A stretch of 41,314 nt of DNA from Phycisphaerae bacterium (GCA_030432595.1 JAUIGU010000035.1:1-41314), one strand, 5' to 3'; shown: positions 26,747-35,171, counted from the stretch's first letter. A program made the numbers and translations. Notes: a model not told the origin generated them from the sequence alone.

Positions 26747-27643
26747 GTGGCCAAGTCGTCCAAGTCTTCGAAATCCTCGTCTTCCAAGTCGTCCTCAACA
26801 AGGTCGGGCGCGTCTGCGTCCAAAAAAACCACCAGAAAGAAGACGGCGAAGAAGACGACGTCTTCTGCAGCCAAGAAGACCGCGAAGAAGACGAGCAAGA
26901 AGAAAACCACCAAGACGACGAAGACGGCTAAGTCGGCGAAGAAAACGACGCCCAAAAAGCCGGCCACGGCAAAACCAAAGACCACTCCAAAGACCTCAAA
27001 GAAGACCTCGAAGAAGTCCGCTTCGAAGTCGGTGAACCGGGCCGCCGCGCCCAAGCCGGCGGAGACCTCGAAAGCGTCGGCCAAGAAGACCGCCGCCCGA
27101 AAGACTTCCGCCTCGTCCCGTCGGACCACCAAAAAGGCGACGAACGCCAAGGCCGGTCCGTCGACGTTGTCGCGCGGGCGGGCCTCGTCCGTACCGACCA
27201 ACGGCAGCGTCGTCAATGGCGACATGTCGCTCGAAGAGCTCAGCGAGTCCAAGCTCCGCCGGGCCAAGTCGGGGCTGAAACGCAAAGACCTCGAGTTCTT
27301 CCGCAACGAGTTGATGGAACGCCGCGCGGAATTCCTCGGCGACGTCGCGAACCTCGACGCGGCCCGCAACAACTTCGGCGGCGAGATCTCCAACGTCCCG
27401 CTGCACATGGCCGACATCGGCAGCGAAAATTACGACCGCGAGTTCAACCTCGGGCTGCTCGAACACGAGAAGCGCCAACTCCGCGAGATTGACGAGGCGC
27501 TGGTCCGGATCGGCAACGGGACCTTCGGCGTTTGCCACGTCACGGGCCAGCCGATCGAACGCGCCCGGCTCGAAATCCAGCCGTGGGCGAAGTACTGCAT
27601 CGCCGTGGTCCGCGAACGCGAACGGCGGGGGCTGTCGACGTGA
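26747..27643 (+). CDS. DksA/TraR-like protein with histone H1-like lysine-rich N-terminus
   Basis: 298 residues. Residues 1 to about 145 are almost wholly Lys, Ser, Thr and Ala with KKT/AKK repeats, like histone H1-type or nucleoid proteins. Residues about 180-298 are DksA/TraR-like: coiled-coil DLEFFRNELMERRAEFLGDVANLD, then GVCHVTGQPIERARLEIQPWAKYC. The classic zinc finger has four Cys; here only Cys263 and Cys284 remain, with Gly and Val at the partner positions. The family modulates RNA polymerase with ppGpp; the tail would bind DNA (inference). GTG 26747 is chosen because it begins the open basic region. Overlaps lspA by 4 nt. Confidence 0.85.
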   Translation: MAKSSKSSKSSSSKSSSTRSGASASKKTTRKKTAKKTTSSAAKKTAKKTSKKKTTKTTKTAKSAKKTTPKKPATAKPKTTPKTSKKTSKKSASKSVNRAAAPKPAETSKASAKKTAARKTSASSRRTTKKATNAKAGPSTLSRGRASSVPTNGSVVNGDMSLEELSESKLRRAKSGLKRKDLEFFRNELMERRAEFLGDVANLDAARNNFGGEISNVPLHMADIGSENYDREFNLGLLEHEKRQLREIDEALVRIGNGTFGVCHVTGQPIERARLEIQPWAKYCIAVVRERERRGLST

Positions 27644-28362
27644 CGGATCGTCCGCGACGGGCGGGCCGGTGCCCGCGAGCGGTGGCGTGGTTCCTGGCGG
27701 TGCTGGTCGTGGTGCTCGCGGTCGATCTGGTCGTCAAGTACGCGGCGTTCGCCTACGTCGGTGACCGACCGGTCCGGCTGGTCCGCAGTTGGGACGCGGT
27801 CGAGAACGCCTGGCAGCACGGCCCGCCCGACGAACTGGTCGTGCTCTACCACGATCCGCAGGGCGAACTGGCGAGCATCCCCGCGGTGCCGGTTCTGCCC
27901 AAACTTTTGCGCCTCAAGCTCACGACCAACACCGGTGCCGTGTTCGGCCTGGGCGCGGGGCAGCGCTTCGTCTTCATCACGGTGGGCCTGATCGCCACCG
28001 CGGTGATCGGGTTCCTGTTCTTGCAGAGCCGGCCGGCTGCGTGGTTCCAGCACACAGCGTTGGCGTTGATCCTGGCCGGGGCGTTGGGCAACCTCTACGA
28101 CCGTGTGCTGTTCGGCGCGGTGCGCGACATGTTCCACATGCTGCCCGGCGTGCATCTGCCGTTCGGGCTGCGCTGGCCGGGTCAGGGTGATGCGCCCGGC
28201 GCGTCTGAGGTCTGGCCGTGGGTCTTCAACGTCGCGGACGTGGTGCTGCTGATCGGCGTGGGCGGCGTGCTGATCACGTCGTGGTTCGGCGGGGGCGCGG
28301 ATTCGATTGCTGCGGAGCCCGCCGAGATTCAGGACGAAGCATCACCGTCGGCGCAGCCTTAA
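27640..28362 (+). CDS. lspA: Lipoprotein signal peptidase II
   Basis: Membrane aspartyl protease that cleaves prolipoprotein signal peptides before the lipidated Cys. It has 240 residues from GTG 27640, which overlaps the dksA-like stop (GTGA). Catalytic Asp are in GNLYDRV (Asp154) and FNVADV (Asp200), with TTNTGAVFGL and four membrane segments. Longer than the usual 160-170 because of an extended periplasmic loop (about residues 40-85) and a hydrophilic C-terminal tail. Serves lipoproteins such as the one at 13117. Confidence 0.93.
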   Translation: MTDRPRRAGRCPRAVAWFLAVLVVVLAVDLVVKYAAFAYVGDRPVRLVRSWDAVENAWQHGPPDELVVLYHDPQGELASIPAVPVLPKLLRLKLTTNTGAVFGLGAGQRFVFITVGLIATAVIGFLFLQSRPAAWFQHTALALILAGALGNLYDRVLFGAVRDMFHMLPGVHLPFGLRWPGQGDAPGASEVWPWVFNVADVVLLIGVGGVLITSWFGGGADSIAAEPAEIQDEASPSAQP

Positions 28363-28380
28363 AACGAGCCGCGCTGTTGC

Positions 28381-28440
28381 CGGGTGCCACGGTCGCTTGC
28401 GACCGTGCGGTGCAAAAAGTCTTGCTCATAGATGGCACCC
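28381..28440. repeat. Second GGTGCCACGGTCGCTTGC element, between lspA and tilS
   Basis: 28381-28407 is identical over 27 bp to 5125-5151 near uvrB, including the perfect hairpin CACGGTCGC-TT-GCGACCGTG (28388-28407). A partial opposite arm, GGCACCC, follows at 28434-28440. Lies between the convergent ends of lspA and tilS, the same context as the first copy. Confidence 0.88.
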
Positions 28441-28470
28441 AACCGCAGCCGGCGAACCCCGTTTGCTTAG

Positions 28471-29544
28471 TCAACCTTCCTGGCTTTTTTCCACCAGCGA
28501 CACCGCGTCGGCCGTGACAAAAAACTCGTGTCGGCTGAACGCGAAACGTCGGGAACCGCCGCGCTCGTCGCGGATCGCGCGAACGAGTGGGCGCAGCGCC
28601 TTGCCGGTACACCGGTCGCCCGGTTCCCCCGCGTCGAGCAACGCACTCCGCAACACCTCGGTCAGCACCGCCCGGTTGAGCCGGCGCGCGGCGTCGCGCG
28701 GCAGTGGCAACGCGTGCGGCCGGGCAAGCTTGCGCAGCAGGGCGGACACGTCGCGGGCGTGGTCGGTCAGCGCGGCGAGGCGCTCCGGAAGTTGCCGGGC
28801 GATCGCGTGTAGTTCGGGGGTGAGGTTCTGCCGAAGCCGAGCCCGGACACGCGTAACGTCGTCGTTGGTTTCGTCTTCCACCCAAGGCTGTTCGAGTTCC
28901 TTTAGATAGTCACGCAGTTCTTCACGCGTGACGCCAAGCAGCGGGCGGATCAGCGTCGTCGGCGTCGAAGCCGCCGTGTTTGCCGCCGTCGGAGGCAACA
29001 ATGACCGCCGCCACGCGATGCCGCGCAGTCCGTGCAACGCGCTGCCGCGCATGAGCCGCATCAGCACGGTTTCGAGTTGGTCGTCGGCGTGGTGCCCGGT
29101 CACGACAAAACGCGTGTTGGTTTCCTCGGCCATCTTTTGCAGCGCGGCGTAGCGTGCGCGGCGGGCTCGGTTTTCAAGGTTGCTGCAATCCGGGTGAGTT
29201 CTAGCGTTTGCGTCCGCTTCATTGCCGAGGTGCACATCCGCTCGACAAAACCCCAGCCTCAACGTTTCGGCGAGCTTCTCCACATACGCCGCGTCGCGCT
29301 CCGCCGTGTCCCGCAGGTGGTGCTGCACGTGCGCGACGGTCAGCGTCAGCCGCCAACGCCGGCGCGACGCCAGCGCGTGCAGCGCCCGCAGCAGCGCCAC
29401 CGAGTCTGCCCCGCCGGAACACGCGACCAGCAAAGCATCCCCCTCGCCCACGCCGCACCGGTGCCGCAGCGCCGACGCCAGCGCCCGGACGACGCGCCGC
29501 TGCGCCGGGGTGTTCGGTGGTTTTGCGTCGTCCGCCCGTGCCAT
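28471..29544 (-). CDS. tilS: tRNA(Ile)-lysidine synthetase
   Basis: Converts C34 of tRNA-Ile(CAU) to lysidine so that it reads AUA. It has 357 residues. The N-type ATP pyrophosphatase P-loop SGGADS lies at residues 43-48; TVAHVQHHLRDTAERDAAYV and VVTGHHADDQLETVLMRLMRG are TilS signatures; LIRPLLGVTREELRDYL follows; the C-terminal half is a shortened substrate-binding part. ATG 29544 gives a complete N-terminal domain. Converges with lspA and diverges from the LarC-like gene by 38 bp. Confidence 0.95.
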   Translation of the reverse strand: MARADDAKPPNTPAQRRVVRALASALRHRCGVGEGDALLVACSGGADSVALLRALHALASRRRWRLTLTVAHVQHHLRDTAERDAAYVEKLAETLRLGFCRADVHLGNEADANARTHPDCSNLENRARRARYAALQKMAEETNTRFVVTGHHADDQLETVLMRLMRGSALHGLRGIAWRRSLLPPTAANTAASTPTTLIRPLLGVTREELRDYLKELEQPWVEDETNDDVTRVRARLRQNLTPELHAIARQLPERLAALTDHARDVSALLRKLARPHALPLPRDAARRLNRAVLTEVLRSALLDAGEPGDRCTGKALRPLVRAIRDERGGSRRFAFSRHEFFVTADAVSLVEKSQEG

Positions 29545-29582
29545 GCCATGGAGTCTAAGCCCCGGCCCGGTACACTCGGGCG

Positions 29583-30095
29583 ATGGCCTCGCCCGACTCG
29601 TCCCCGTCGCCCCACGCCGACCGCACCGACAGCCCGACCGCCGTCGTCGAACTCTGCGTCAACCTCGACGACACGACCGGGCAACTCGTCGGCAGCGTGT
29701 TCTCCGAACTGCTCGAGGCGGGAGCGCTCGACGTCTGGACGACCGCCATCACCATGAAAAAGCAGCGGCCCGGCGTCATGCTCTCCCTGCTTTGCATGGA
29801 AGATGACGCGGATCGTCTCGCCAAAACCCTGCTCCACGCGACCGGTAGCTTCGGCGTCCGCCGCCGCACCTGGGACCGCGTCGTGCTTCAGCGCCGCTTC
29901 GTCGACATCGACACGTCGCTGGGTAAGGTCCGGGTCAAAATCGGTGAGCTCGACGGCCGGGTCCTCGTCGCCAACCCCGAGTACGACCGCGTCGCCGAGC
30001 TCGCCGCCGACGCCAAGGTCACCGTGCGCGAAGCGATGAACGCCGCCCAGGTCGCGGCGCAGCGTTGGCTCGAAACACAGGCGACCAAGGAATGA
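29583..30095 (+). CDS. Stand-alone LarC C-terminal domain (nickel insertion protein-like)
   Basis: 170 residues matching only the C-terminal half (LarC2) of the LarC/DUF111 family: CVNLDDTTGQLVGSVFSELLEAGALDVWTT, ITMKKQRPGVMLSLLC and the strand-rich remainder. LarC is a CTP-dependent cyclometallase that puts nickel into the pincer cofactor of lactate racemase. In some lineages larC1 and larC2 are split, but no larC1, larB or larE lies near. The Ser/Pro-rich first 18 residues are not part of the domain. Function in this genome is therefore open. Confidence 0.8.
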   Translation: MASPDSSPSPHADRTDSPTAVVELCVNLDDTTGQLVGSVFSELLEAGALDVWTTAITMKKQRPGVMLSLLCMEDDADRLAKTLLHATGSFGVRRRTWDRVVLQRRFVDIDTSLGKVRVKIGELDGRVLVANPEYDRVAELAADAKVTVREAMNAAQVAAQRWLETQATKE

Positions 30096-30103
30096 ATCGC
30101 TTC

Positions 30104-30290
30104 GAAACCACCGATGAACACGGATGAACTCCGATGATGCCGAGAAGTTTGGCCACAAAATGCACAATAGACACAAAGGGCGGCAGGAACTGTCTTTCGA
30201 TTGCTGACATCTTTATTGTGGTTTTTGTGCATTATTGTGGCCAATCCATCCGTGTTCATCGGCGTTCATCGGTGGTTCTATCGGCCTTGA
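30104..30290. repeat. Long inverted repeat with AACCACCGATGAACACGGAT arms
   Basis: The whole gap between the LarC-like gene and the next gene is an inverted repeat. The left arm (about 30104-30173) reads ACCACCGATGAACACGGATG, then GGCCACAAAATGCACAATAG. The right arm (about 30213-30282) is its imperfect reverse complement (ATTGTGGCCAATCCATCCGT, TGTTCATCGGCGTTCATCGG). Its low GC and phrase content differ from the surroundings. No open frame in it has family features. Confidence 0.88.
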
Positions 30291-30305
30291 AGTAAGCTCA
30301 TCCTC

Positions 30306-30947
30306 GTGATCGACCTCAGCGTCCCGATCCTTGCCGCCTCGCTCCAGGACCAGCCGCCGTACGTCGTCGCGCTGCTGATCCTCGGCATCGTGCTGGTCAC
30401 CGCGAGCATGATGATCGGCCTGCGCAACCGCAAGAAAAAGACCGCCACCCACGCCACCGCCCGCGAGAACCTCGAACGCGCCAAACAGAAAGAAGGCCTC
30501 AAGCGCGACATCGAGGTACTCGCCGTCGAGATCGAAGAACTCGCCCGCCGCGTCGGTACGCAGCTCGACAACAAGGCCGCCCGCATCGAAGCCCTGCTCG
30601 ACCAGGCCGAGGCCGCCATCGCCCGCCTTGAGCAGGCCCGCGCCAACCTGCTCACCCCGCCCCCCACAAGTTCGCCCCCCGCGCCGCCATCGGTGCAGAG
30701 CGAGCCGGGTCGTGTCGGCCCGGACCCCGCCGCCCCGACCGAATCCTCAGCCACCCCCGGCGAAGACCCCGGCCCGACACGGGCCGGCTCGCTGAACACC
30801 CCCGACCGCCTCACCGCCGACACCTACCGCCTCGCCGACTCCGGCTTCTCCGCCGACGAGATCGCCCGGTCCACCGGCGAACACGTCGGCAAGATCGAAC
30901 TGATTTTGGCGCTACGGCAGAATCCATCGATCCCGGAAAAGCCTTGA
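30306..30947 (+). CDS. Membrane-anchored coiled-coil protein with C-terminal HTH-like motif
   Basis: 213 residues from GTG 30306. One N-terminal membrane helix (VVALLILGIVLVTASMMIGL) is followed by a basic stop-transfer and a coiled coil (residues about 50-115, EN-LERAKQKEGLKRDIEVLAVEIEEL...). A Pro-rich linker and a final helix-turn-helix-like segment follow: [33 protein letters not shown]. This last part resembles the C-terminus of DUF2802/DUF6115-type proteins. Its last 30 codons differ in codon style from the rest, and a diverged copy of them lies at 31287-31348, so the present 3' end seems imported together with the following small gene. Confidence 0.75.
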   Translation: MIDLSVPILAASLQDQPPYVVALLILGIVLVTASMMIGLRNRKKKTATHATARENLERAKQKEGLKRDIEVLAVEIEELARRVGTQLDNKAARIEALLDQAEAAIARLEQARANLLTPPPTSSPPAPPSVQSEPGRVGPDPAAPTESSATPGEDPGPTRAGSLNTPDRLTADTYRLADSGFSADEIARSTGEHVGKIELILALRQNPSIPEKP

Positions 30948-31288
30948 TGGCACCCAACCCCGACGATGCTTGCTATTGGGCGTTGATCGAAGTTTCATTT
31001 CCTGAGGGTTCAAAGTGTTCAGCTTTCGCGCCGGGTGCATTTGTCCATGTCTGGACCTTTGCTCCAACGGAAGCACAAGCTAGAACAAAGATTCGCGAGG
31101 CGTGTCTGACCGAATTCGAAAGCAAGGACGTCAAGTTCCAGGATATTGGGCCGGGTGATCCGACTGATTTAACCGAAGGTGGCGGGCAGAATCTCCGAGA
31201 ACTCTTCACCGATTCGCCGGTAGTATTCGGGACCAAGTTTACGTGGCGGCGGAAACGCTGGTGGGAGTTCTGGCGTAAGCCCAACTGA
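30947..31288 (+). CDS. Small AT-richer protein of unknown function, inserted
   Basis: 113 residues; ATG 30947 overlaps the previous stop as TGATG. The sequence [40 protein letters not shown]...[14 protein letters not shown] shows no domain that I recognise, but it looks like a genuine small soluble protein. GC is well below that of its neighbours. It sits between two copies of a 62-bp sequence, the signature of an insertion into the 3' end of the preceding gene. Confidence 0.65.
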   Translation: MAPNPDDACYWALIEVSFPEGSKCSAFAPGAFVHVWTFAPTEAQARTKIREACLTEFESKDVKFQDIGPGDPTDLTEGGGQNLRELFTDSPVVFGTKFTWRRKRWWEFWRKPN

Positions 31289-31359
31289 TCGCCCGCACCA
31301 CCGGCGAACACGTCGGCAAGATCGAACTCATCCTCGCCCTTCGGCAGAGCCAGGCATGA
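31287..31359 (+). pseudogene. Original 3' end of the coiled-coil protein gene, now detached
   Basis: 31287-31348 matches 30860-30921 at about 54 of 62 positions and translates as [23 protein letters not shown] before TGA at 31357-31359. That stop overlaps the GNAT start (ATGA), the native operon-like arrangement. The codons here (CTC ATC CTC GCC CTT) fit the body of the gene at 30306, while the present end uses CTG ATT TTG GCG CTA. So this is probably the displaced native terminus. Confidence 0.75.
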
Positions 31360-31778
31360 CCGACACGAATTCCATTACTTACGCGCAGGAGCCCGAACTC
31401 GCCCGCGCGGAATTCATCGACCTGCTCCGCCGATCGACCCTCGACCAGCGCCGGCCCGTGGACCAACCCGACGTGATCGACGGCATGTTGAAGCACGCCG
31501 ACCTCATCCTCACCGCCCGCACCGCCGAAGGCCAACTCGTCGGCGTCTCCCGCGCGATCACCGACTTCAGCTACTGCACCTACCTCTCCGACCTCGCCGT
31601 GGACGAAGCGTTCCAAAAACAAGGCATCGGCCGGACGCTCATCGACAAAACCCACGACGCCGCGGGCCGACACACCTCGCTCATCCTCCTCTCCGCCCCG
31701 GCGGCGGCGAGCTACTACCCGCACCTCGGCATGCGGAAACACGAGTCGTGCTGGGTGGTGGATCGGGTTTCGACGTAG
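31356..31778 (+). CDS. GNAT-family N-acetyltransferase
   Basis: 140 residues with a GNAT fold. The acetyl-CoA pyrophosphate loop is [14 protein letters not shown] (R/Q-x-x-G-x-G/A form), preceded by the strand [11 protein letters not shown] and followed by [26 protein letters not shown], the usual GNAT beta6-beta7 region. The substrate is unknown. ATG 31356 overlaps the stop of the displaced 3' fragment before it. Confidence 0.85.
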   Translation: MTDTNSITYAQEPELARAEFIDLLRRSTLDQRRPVDQPDVIDGMLKHADLILTARTAEGQLVGVSRAITDFSYCTYLSDLAVDEAFQKQGIGRTLIDKTHDAAGRHTSLILLSAPAAASYYPHLGMRKHESCWVVDRVST

Positions 31779-31841
31779 AAAACGTCAATGCGAAACGTAG
31801 CTATCGAGTAGAATCATAAAAGGCGTGTCGAGGTTATTACC

Positions 31842-32558
31842 ATGCGTCCGAGTTCCTTGAAATACGCGGCGTCCATGGGTTTGATCGGTGTGTTGCTGAT
31901 CGCCTTGGCGTTTGCATCGGACTGGTTGTGGCTGAAGGCGCTGCTCGGTTACGTAGCGGCCAGCTTTGTCGTGGTCTCTGTTGCTTACGCATTTCGCAGG
32001 CCATCATGGTTAGGTAAGAATGAAGCGGGGCATATTTCGCTTGTGGCGAGAACGTTTTTGTGGCCCTTTCATACTTTGAATCGACTCAGTTTGTTCTTGT
32101 TCAAGGTCCGTGAGCGAAAGCCTGGGTGGTGCGTGGTTCAGCCCGGGCTTATGTGGGGTCGTTACCTCAACTCGCAGGAAGCTTCACAGGTCCATGCGGA
32201 TTGTGTGTTGGATCTTACGTCGGAGTTCGAAGACTGCGGCTTGCTTCGAGCGAAGGCCTTTGCGTGCGTGCCAATGCTAGATGGGACGGCACCATCTGCT
32301 GACAGCTTAACCCTTGCGGTAGAACATCTGGAGGCGATGGCGGCCCGCGGTGCGACCTATGTTCATTGTGCGCTCGGCCACAGCCGTAGCGCGCTGGTCA
32401 TACTCGCTTACCTGCTGAAAACCGGTAAGATCGCGTCGATTGATGCTGGCCTACGGGAATTGCGAAGCCTGCGTCCCAGAGTTGGACTCAGCTCAGGGCA
32501 GCGGGCCCTGCTTGAGTCCTACTGGTCGGCTACCTCGAACTCGACACGAACTTCATAA
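31842..32558 (+). CDS. Membrane-anchored CX5R (dual-specificity-like) phosphatase
   Basis: 238 residues. Two N-terminal hydrophobic segments (LKYAASMGLIGVLLIALAFA and LLGYVAASFVVVSVAYAF) are followed by a soluble domain whose P-loop YVHCALGHSRSALV has Cys176 and Arg182, the CX5R signature of protein-tyrosine/dual-specificity phosphatases. DLTSEFEDCGLLRAKAFACVPMLDGTAP upstream would hold the general-acid Asp. It could act on phosphoproteins or on phospholipid head groups, as PTPMT1-like enzymes do. AT-richer than dapA, 3 bp upstream of it. Confidence 0.8.
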   Translation: MRPSSLKYAASMGLIGVLLIALAFASDWLWLKALLGYVAASFVVVSVAYAFRRPSWLGKNEAGHISLVARTFLWPFHTLNRLSLFLFKVRERKPGWCVVQPGLMWGRYLNSQEASQVHADCVLDLTSEFEDCGLLRAKAFACVPMLDGTAPSADSLTLAVEHLEAMAARGATYVHCALGHSRSALVILAYLLKTGKIASIDAGLRELRSLRPRVGLSSGQRALLESYWSATSNSTRTS

Positions 32559-32561
32559 ACA

Positions 32562-33455
32562 ATGCTCCACCTCGCCGGCACCTTCACCGCTCTGGTCACC
32601 CCGTTCCGCAACGGCGTCGTCGATTACGACCGCCTCCGCACCAACGTCGACGCGCAACTCGCCGCGGGCGTCGACGGGCTCGTGCCCTGCGGGACCACCG
32701 GCGAGTCGCCCACGCTCTCGCACGAGGAGCACCGGCTCGTCATCGAGAAGACCATCGAGTTCGCCGCCGGCCGCGGCACCATCATCGCCGGCACCGGGTC
32801 CAACGCGACCTCCGAAGCGCTCTCGTTGACGCGCCACGCCGCCGACGTCGGCGCCCACGCCGCGCTCATGGTCAACCCGTACTACAACAAGCCCTCGCAG
32901 GAAGGCCTGTACCGCCACTTCATGACCGTCGCCGACGCGGTCGACTTGCCCGTAGTGCTCTACAACATCCCGGGCCGGACGAACATCACGATGACGCCCG
33001 AAACGGTCGAGCGTCTCGCAAAGCACCCGCACATCGTCGCCGACAAGGAAGCGACCGGCTCCATCGACATCGCCTCCGAAATCAAGATGCGCTGCGGCGA
33101 CGACTTCGCCGTGCTGTCCGGCGATGATTCCTTAACGCTCCCCCTGATGAGCGTCGGCGCGTCCGGCGTCATCAGCGTGCTCACCAACCTGCTCCCCGAG
33201 CGCGTCGTCGAACTGGTCAAGGCCGCGTCGGACGGCGACTTCGACACGGCACGTCAGAAACACCTCGCGCTGTTCCCGTTGTTCAAGGCGATGCTCACCC
33301 TGGCCGTCAACCCCGTGACGATCAAGACCGCCCTCCACCTCGCCGGCCGCGACACCGGCGAAATCCGCCTGCCCCTGTGCGAGATGCCCCCGGAAGACCG
33401 CGCGACACTCAAGACGCTGCTGCAGAAACACGTGCCCGAGGCGGTTGGGGTCTAA
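32562..33455 (+). CDS. dapA: 4-hydroxy-tetrahydrodipicolinate synthase
   Basis: Condenses pyruvate with aspartate semialdehyde, the first committed step of lysine and diaminopimelate synthesis. It has 297 residues, standard. TIM-barrel markers are GTFTALVTPF, GTTGESPTL, NPYYNKPSQEGLYRHF and YNIPGRT (Tyr134). The Schiff-base Lys is Lys162 in VADKEATG, matching the E. coli Tyr133/Lys161 pair. ATG 32562 follows the phosphatase stop by 3 bp. No other lysine genes are in the window. Confidence 0.96.
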   Translation: MLHLAGTFTALVTPFRNGVVDYDRLRTNVDAQLAAGVDGLVPCGTTGESPTLSHEEHRLVIEKTIEFAAGRGTIIAGTGSNATSEALSLTRHAADVGAHAALMVNPYYNKPSQEGLYRHFMTVADAVDLPVVLYNIPGRTNITMTPETVERLAKHPHIVADKEATGSIDIASEIKMRCGDDFAVLSGDDSLTLPLMSVGASGVISVLTNLLPERVVELVKAASDGDFDTARQKHLALFPLFKAMLTLAVNPVTIKTALHLAGRDTGEIRLPLCEMPPEDRATLKTLLQKHVPEAVGV

Positions 33456-33506
33456 GTCACTTCACCCATCCAATGCCTTTTGATTGCGGCCCGCTCGATT
33501 TACGCG

Positions 33507-34367
33507 TCACTCGCTGGCCATATCACGATCGTTGTCATCTGACAGGATCGGTTCCATGAAGCCGCGGCGGCCGCTCCATCCGGCAAACGCGCTTACCGCG
33601 ACGAGGAAGAATCCTACCGTGAACTGAAACAGCGACCAGTGCGAGATTCCGACTTTGAGCGAATCGAACTCATGCCATGACTTAACGGTGCGCCAAAGCG
33701 CCCAAGCCGAGACAAGTGTGAGTCCGTAGGATGCTGTGATGATCATCAGAACTGAAAGTTTTGTCCGGGCGTGACGGAACGCAAGCATTGCGGGGGCTGC
33801 CAGCATCGGAAATGTAAATGACAAACCGACTGCCGGATTGTGTGGATTGCGAAACAAAAACCCCCGCCACTTATCACCGATTGGTTCGGGAGCCAAGCCG
33901 ATCAGCGTAAAGAACCAGGCAAAGCTAAAGATTAGAATCAGATATGCGATGGTCCTGAACGGCCGAGGGTGTAACAAGGTGGGCGGGTGTTCTGGTGGGC
34001 CATTCCGGTAAAGCATGAATCCGCCTTCGGACAACAATTCCTGAATCTTCCAGAAATGACTGTCCGGATAGGACGTTGGGGCATGCTCGGGCATGAAAAT
34101 CGTGATACGAGGTGTCGTGTAGAAAACGATGTGCGAATCGGTATACCGGACGTCTGAATAGTGCAGTTCACCTACTGGCACTCGGCCGGACGAAATCTCT
34201 CGTCCTGTCGCGAGTGTAATAAACGGAAAAACGAAGCACTGGCCGTCAGCGTGTATCTCAAGCGATTGGGTGGATATGCGCACTTCGTCAACGTGGTGAA
34301 TCCCTTCGATCCTTGACGGCCGGAAGCGTACGTTGGCCTCGTTCGTATCGACGCTATCAATCGGCAT
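33507..34367 (-). CDS. Four-helix membrane protein, unknown
   Basis: 286 residues. The first 130 look soluble (VRISTQSLEIHADGQCFVFPFITL...). Four hydrophobic segments follow: AYLILIFSFAWFFTLIGL, PAVGLSFTFPMLAAPAMLAF, SVLMIITASYGLTLVSAWAL and LFQFTVGFFLVAVSAFAGW. No family recognised. Composition is AT-richer than dapA, and it lies in a short run of genes that look recently acquired. Start ATG 34367 follows from length; no clear ribosome binding site. Confidence 0.65.
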   Translation of the reverse strand: MPIDSVDTNEANVRFRPSRIEGIHHVDEVRISTQSLEIHADGQCFVFPFITLATGREISSGRVPVGELHYSDVRYTDSHIVFYTTPRITIFMPEHAPTSYPDSHFWKIQELLSEGGFMLYRNGPPEHPPTLLHPRPFRTIAYLILIFSFAWFFTLIGLAPEPIGDKWRGFLFRNPHNPAVGLSFTFPMLAAPAMLAFRHARTKLSVLMIITASYGLTLVSAWALWRTVKSWHEFDSLKVGISHWSLFQFTVGFFLVAVSAFAGWSGRRGFMEPILSDDNDRDMASE

Positions 34368-34553
34368 GGCGCGAATCGTCTACTTGTTGATTACTAGTCG
34401 CGTCCGACATCCGGTCCGAACCATGATTCTATCACCGTGTCGGATACGCATTCATGCGTTTTCTGCGGCGATGTAGTGAGATCGTATGATCGGCCAATAG
34501 ACGGTTTTCGAAGCTTTAGGTGCTTTGTGAGCCGATGTGACTTCGGGTTCTGG

Positions 34554-35171
34554 TCAATCCATCGGCTGTCGAATGATCGTCTTCCAGTTCGCCGGGTTTG
34601 CGCGGCGGATGTCGCTTAAGTAGATCTCGTGGTGCTTGCCGCGCAGGGCGGTGCGTTGTTCGATGTGGTCGTGAAGGCGTTGGATGGCCGGGCCTTCGTC
34701 GGTGAACGGGCCGACGTGGAGGAGCTGGGCGCACCGGCCCTCATCAAAGGTTTCGAGGCGGAGCTTGTCCAACGCGGGGAGTTGCTTCTTCTTAGCAACC
34801 GTGTCGATGGCCGCGGCGAGCGTGTCGTCGGTCGCGACATCCGGCTGCACGATCAGCATCGTCCACTGCCACTTCGCGCGGTCGTTGGCCGTGAACACGG
34901 CATGGTCATCCGCCCACCACAACCCTTCGAGCGGCATCACCGCGTAATCAACCCCGCCCGCCCCGTGCGTGCCTTTCTTGACCATGAACTTCGCGGTGTA
35001 GGACACAGAGAACAGCGCCTCGACCGCCTGGGCGTAGGCAGGCGTCGTGTTGGGGTCGCCTTGGCCGTCGACCATGAGGCAACGCAGCGGCGGCACCACG
35101 ACCTCGGCGATCGTGCCCTTACGCGGCTTGTAGAGCGGGCCGAGCTGCTTCTTGAGGTCGAGCTTGTCCAT
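34554..35171 (-). CDS. GyrI-like small-molecule-binding protein (cytoplasmic)
   Basis: 205 residues from ATG 35171 (MDKLDLKKQLGPLYKPRKGT). GyrI-like/SOUL-type fold as in the family that begins KGTIAEVVVPPLRCLMVDGQGDPNT and ends in GPFTDEGPAIQRLHDHIEQ and HEIYLSD. Such proteins bind small hydrophobic ligands; some hydrolyse cyclopropanes, others accompany transcription factors. The open frame upstream of ATG 35171 crosses the divergent neighbour's promoter and is not used. Diverges from another GyrI-like gene, with about 140 bp between. Confidence 0.82.
   Translation of the reverse strand: MDKLDLKKQLGPLYKPRKGTIAEVVVPPLRCLMVDGQGDPNTTPAYAQAVEALFSVSYTAKFMVKKGTHGAGGVDYAVMPLEGLWWADDHAVFTANDRAKWQWTMLIVQPDVATDDTLAAAIDTVAKKKQLPALDKLRLETFDEGRCAQLLHVGPFTDEGPAIQRLHDHIEQRTALRGKHHEIYLSDIRRANPANWKTIIRQPMD

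Noticed and set aside
34437-34619. Small plus-strand protein with a CVFCGD motif
   Set aside because: It overlaps the GyrI-like gene by about 65 bp, has no ribosome binding site and no sustained similarity pattern; probably chance.
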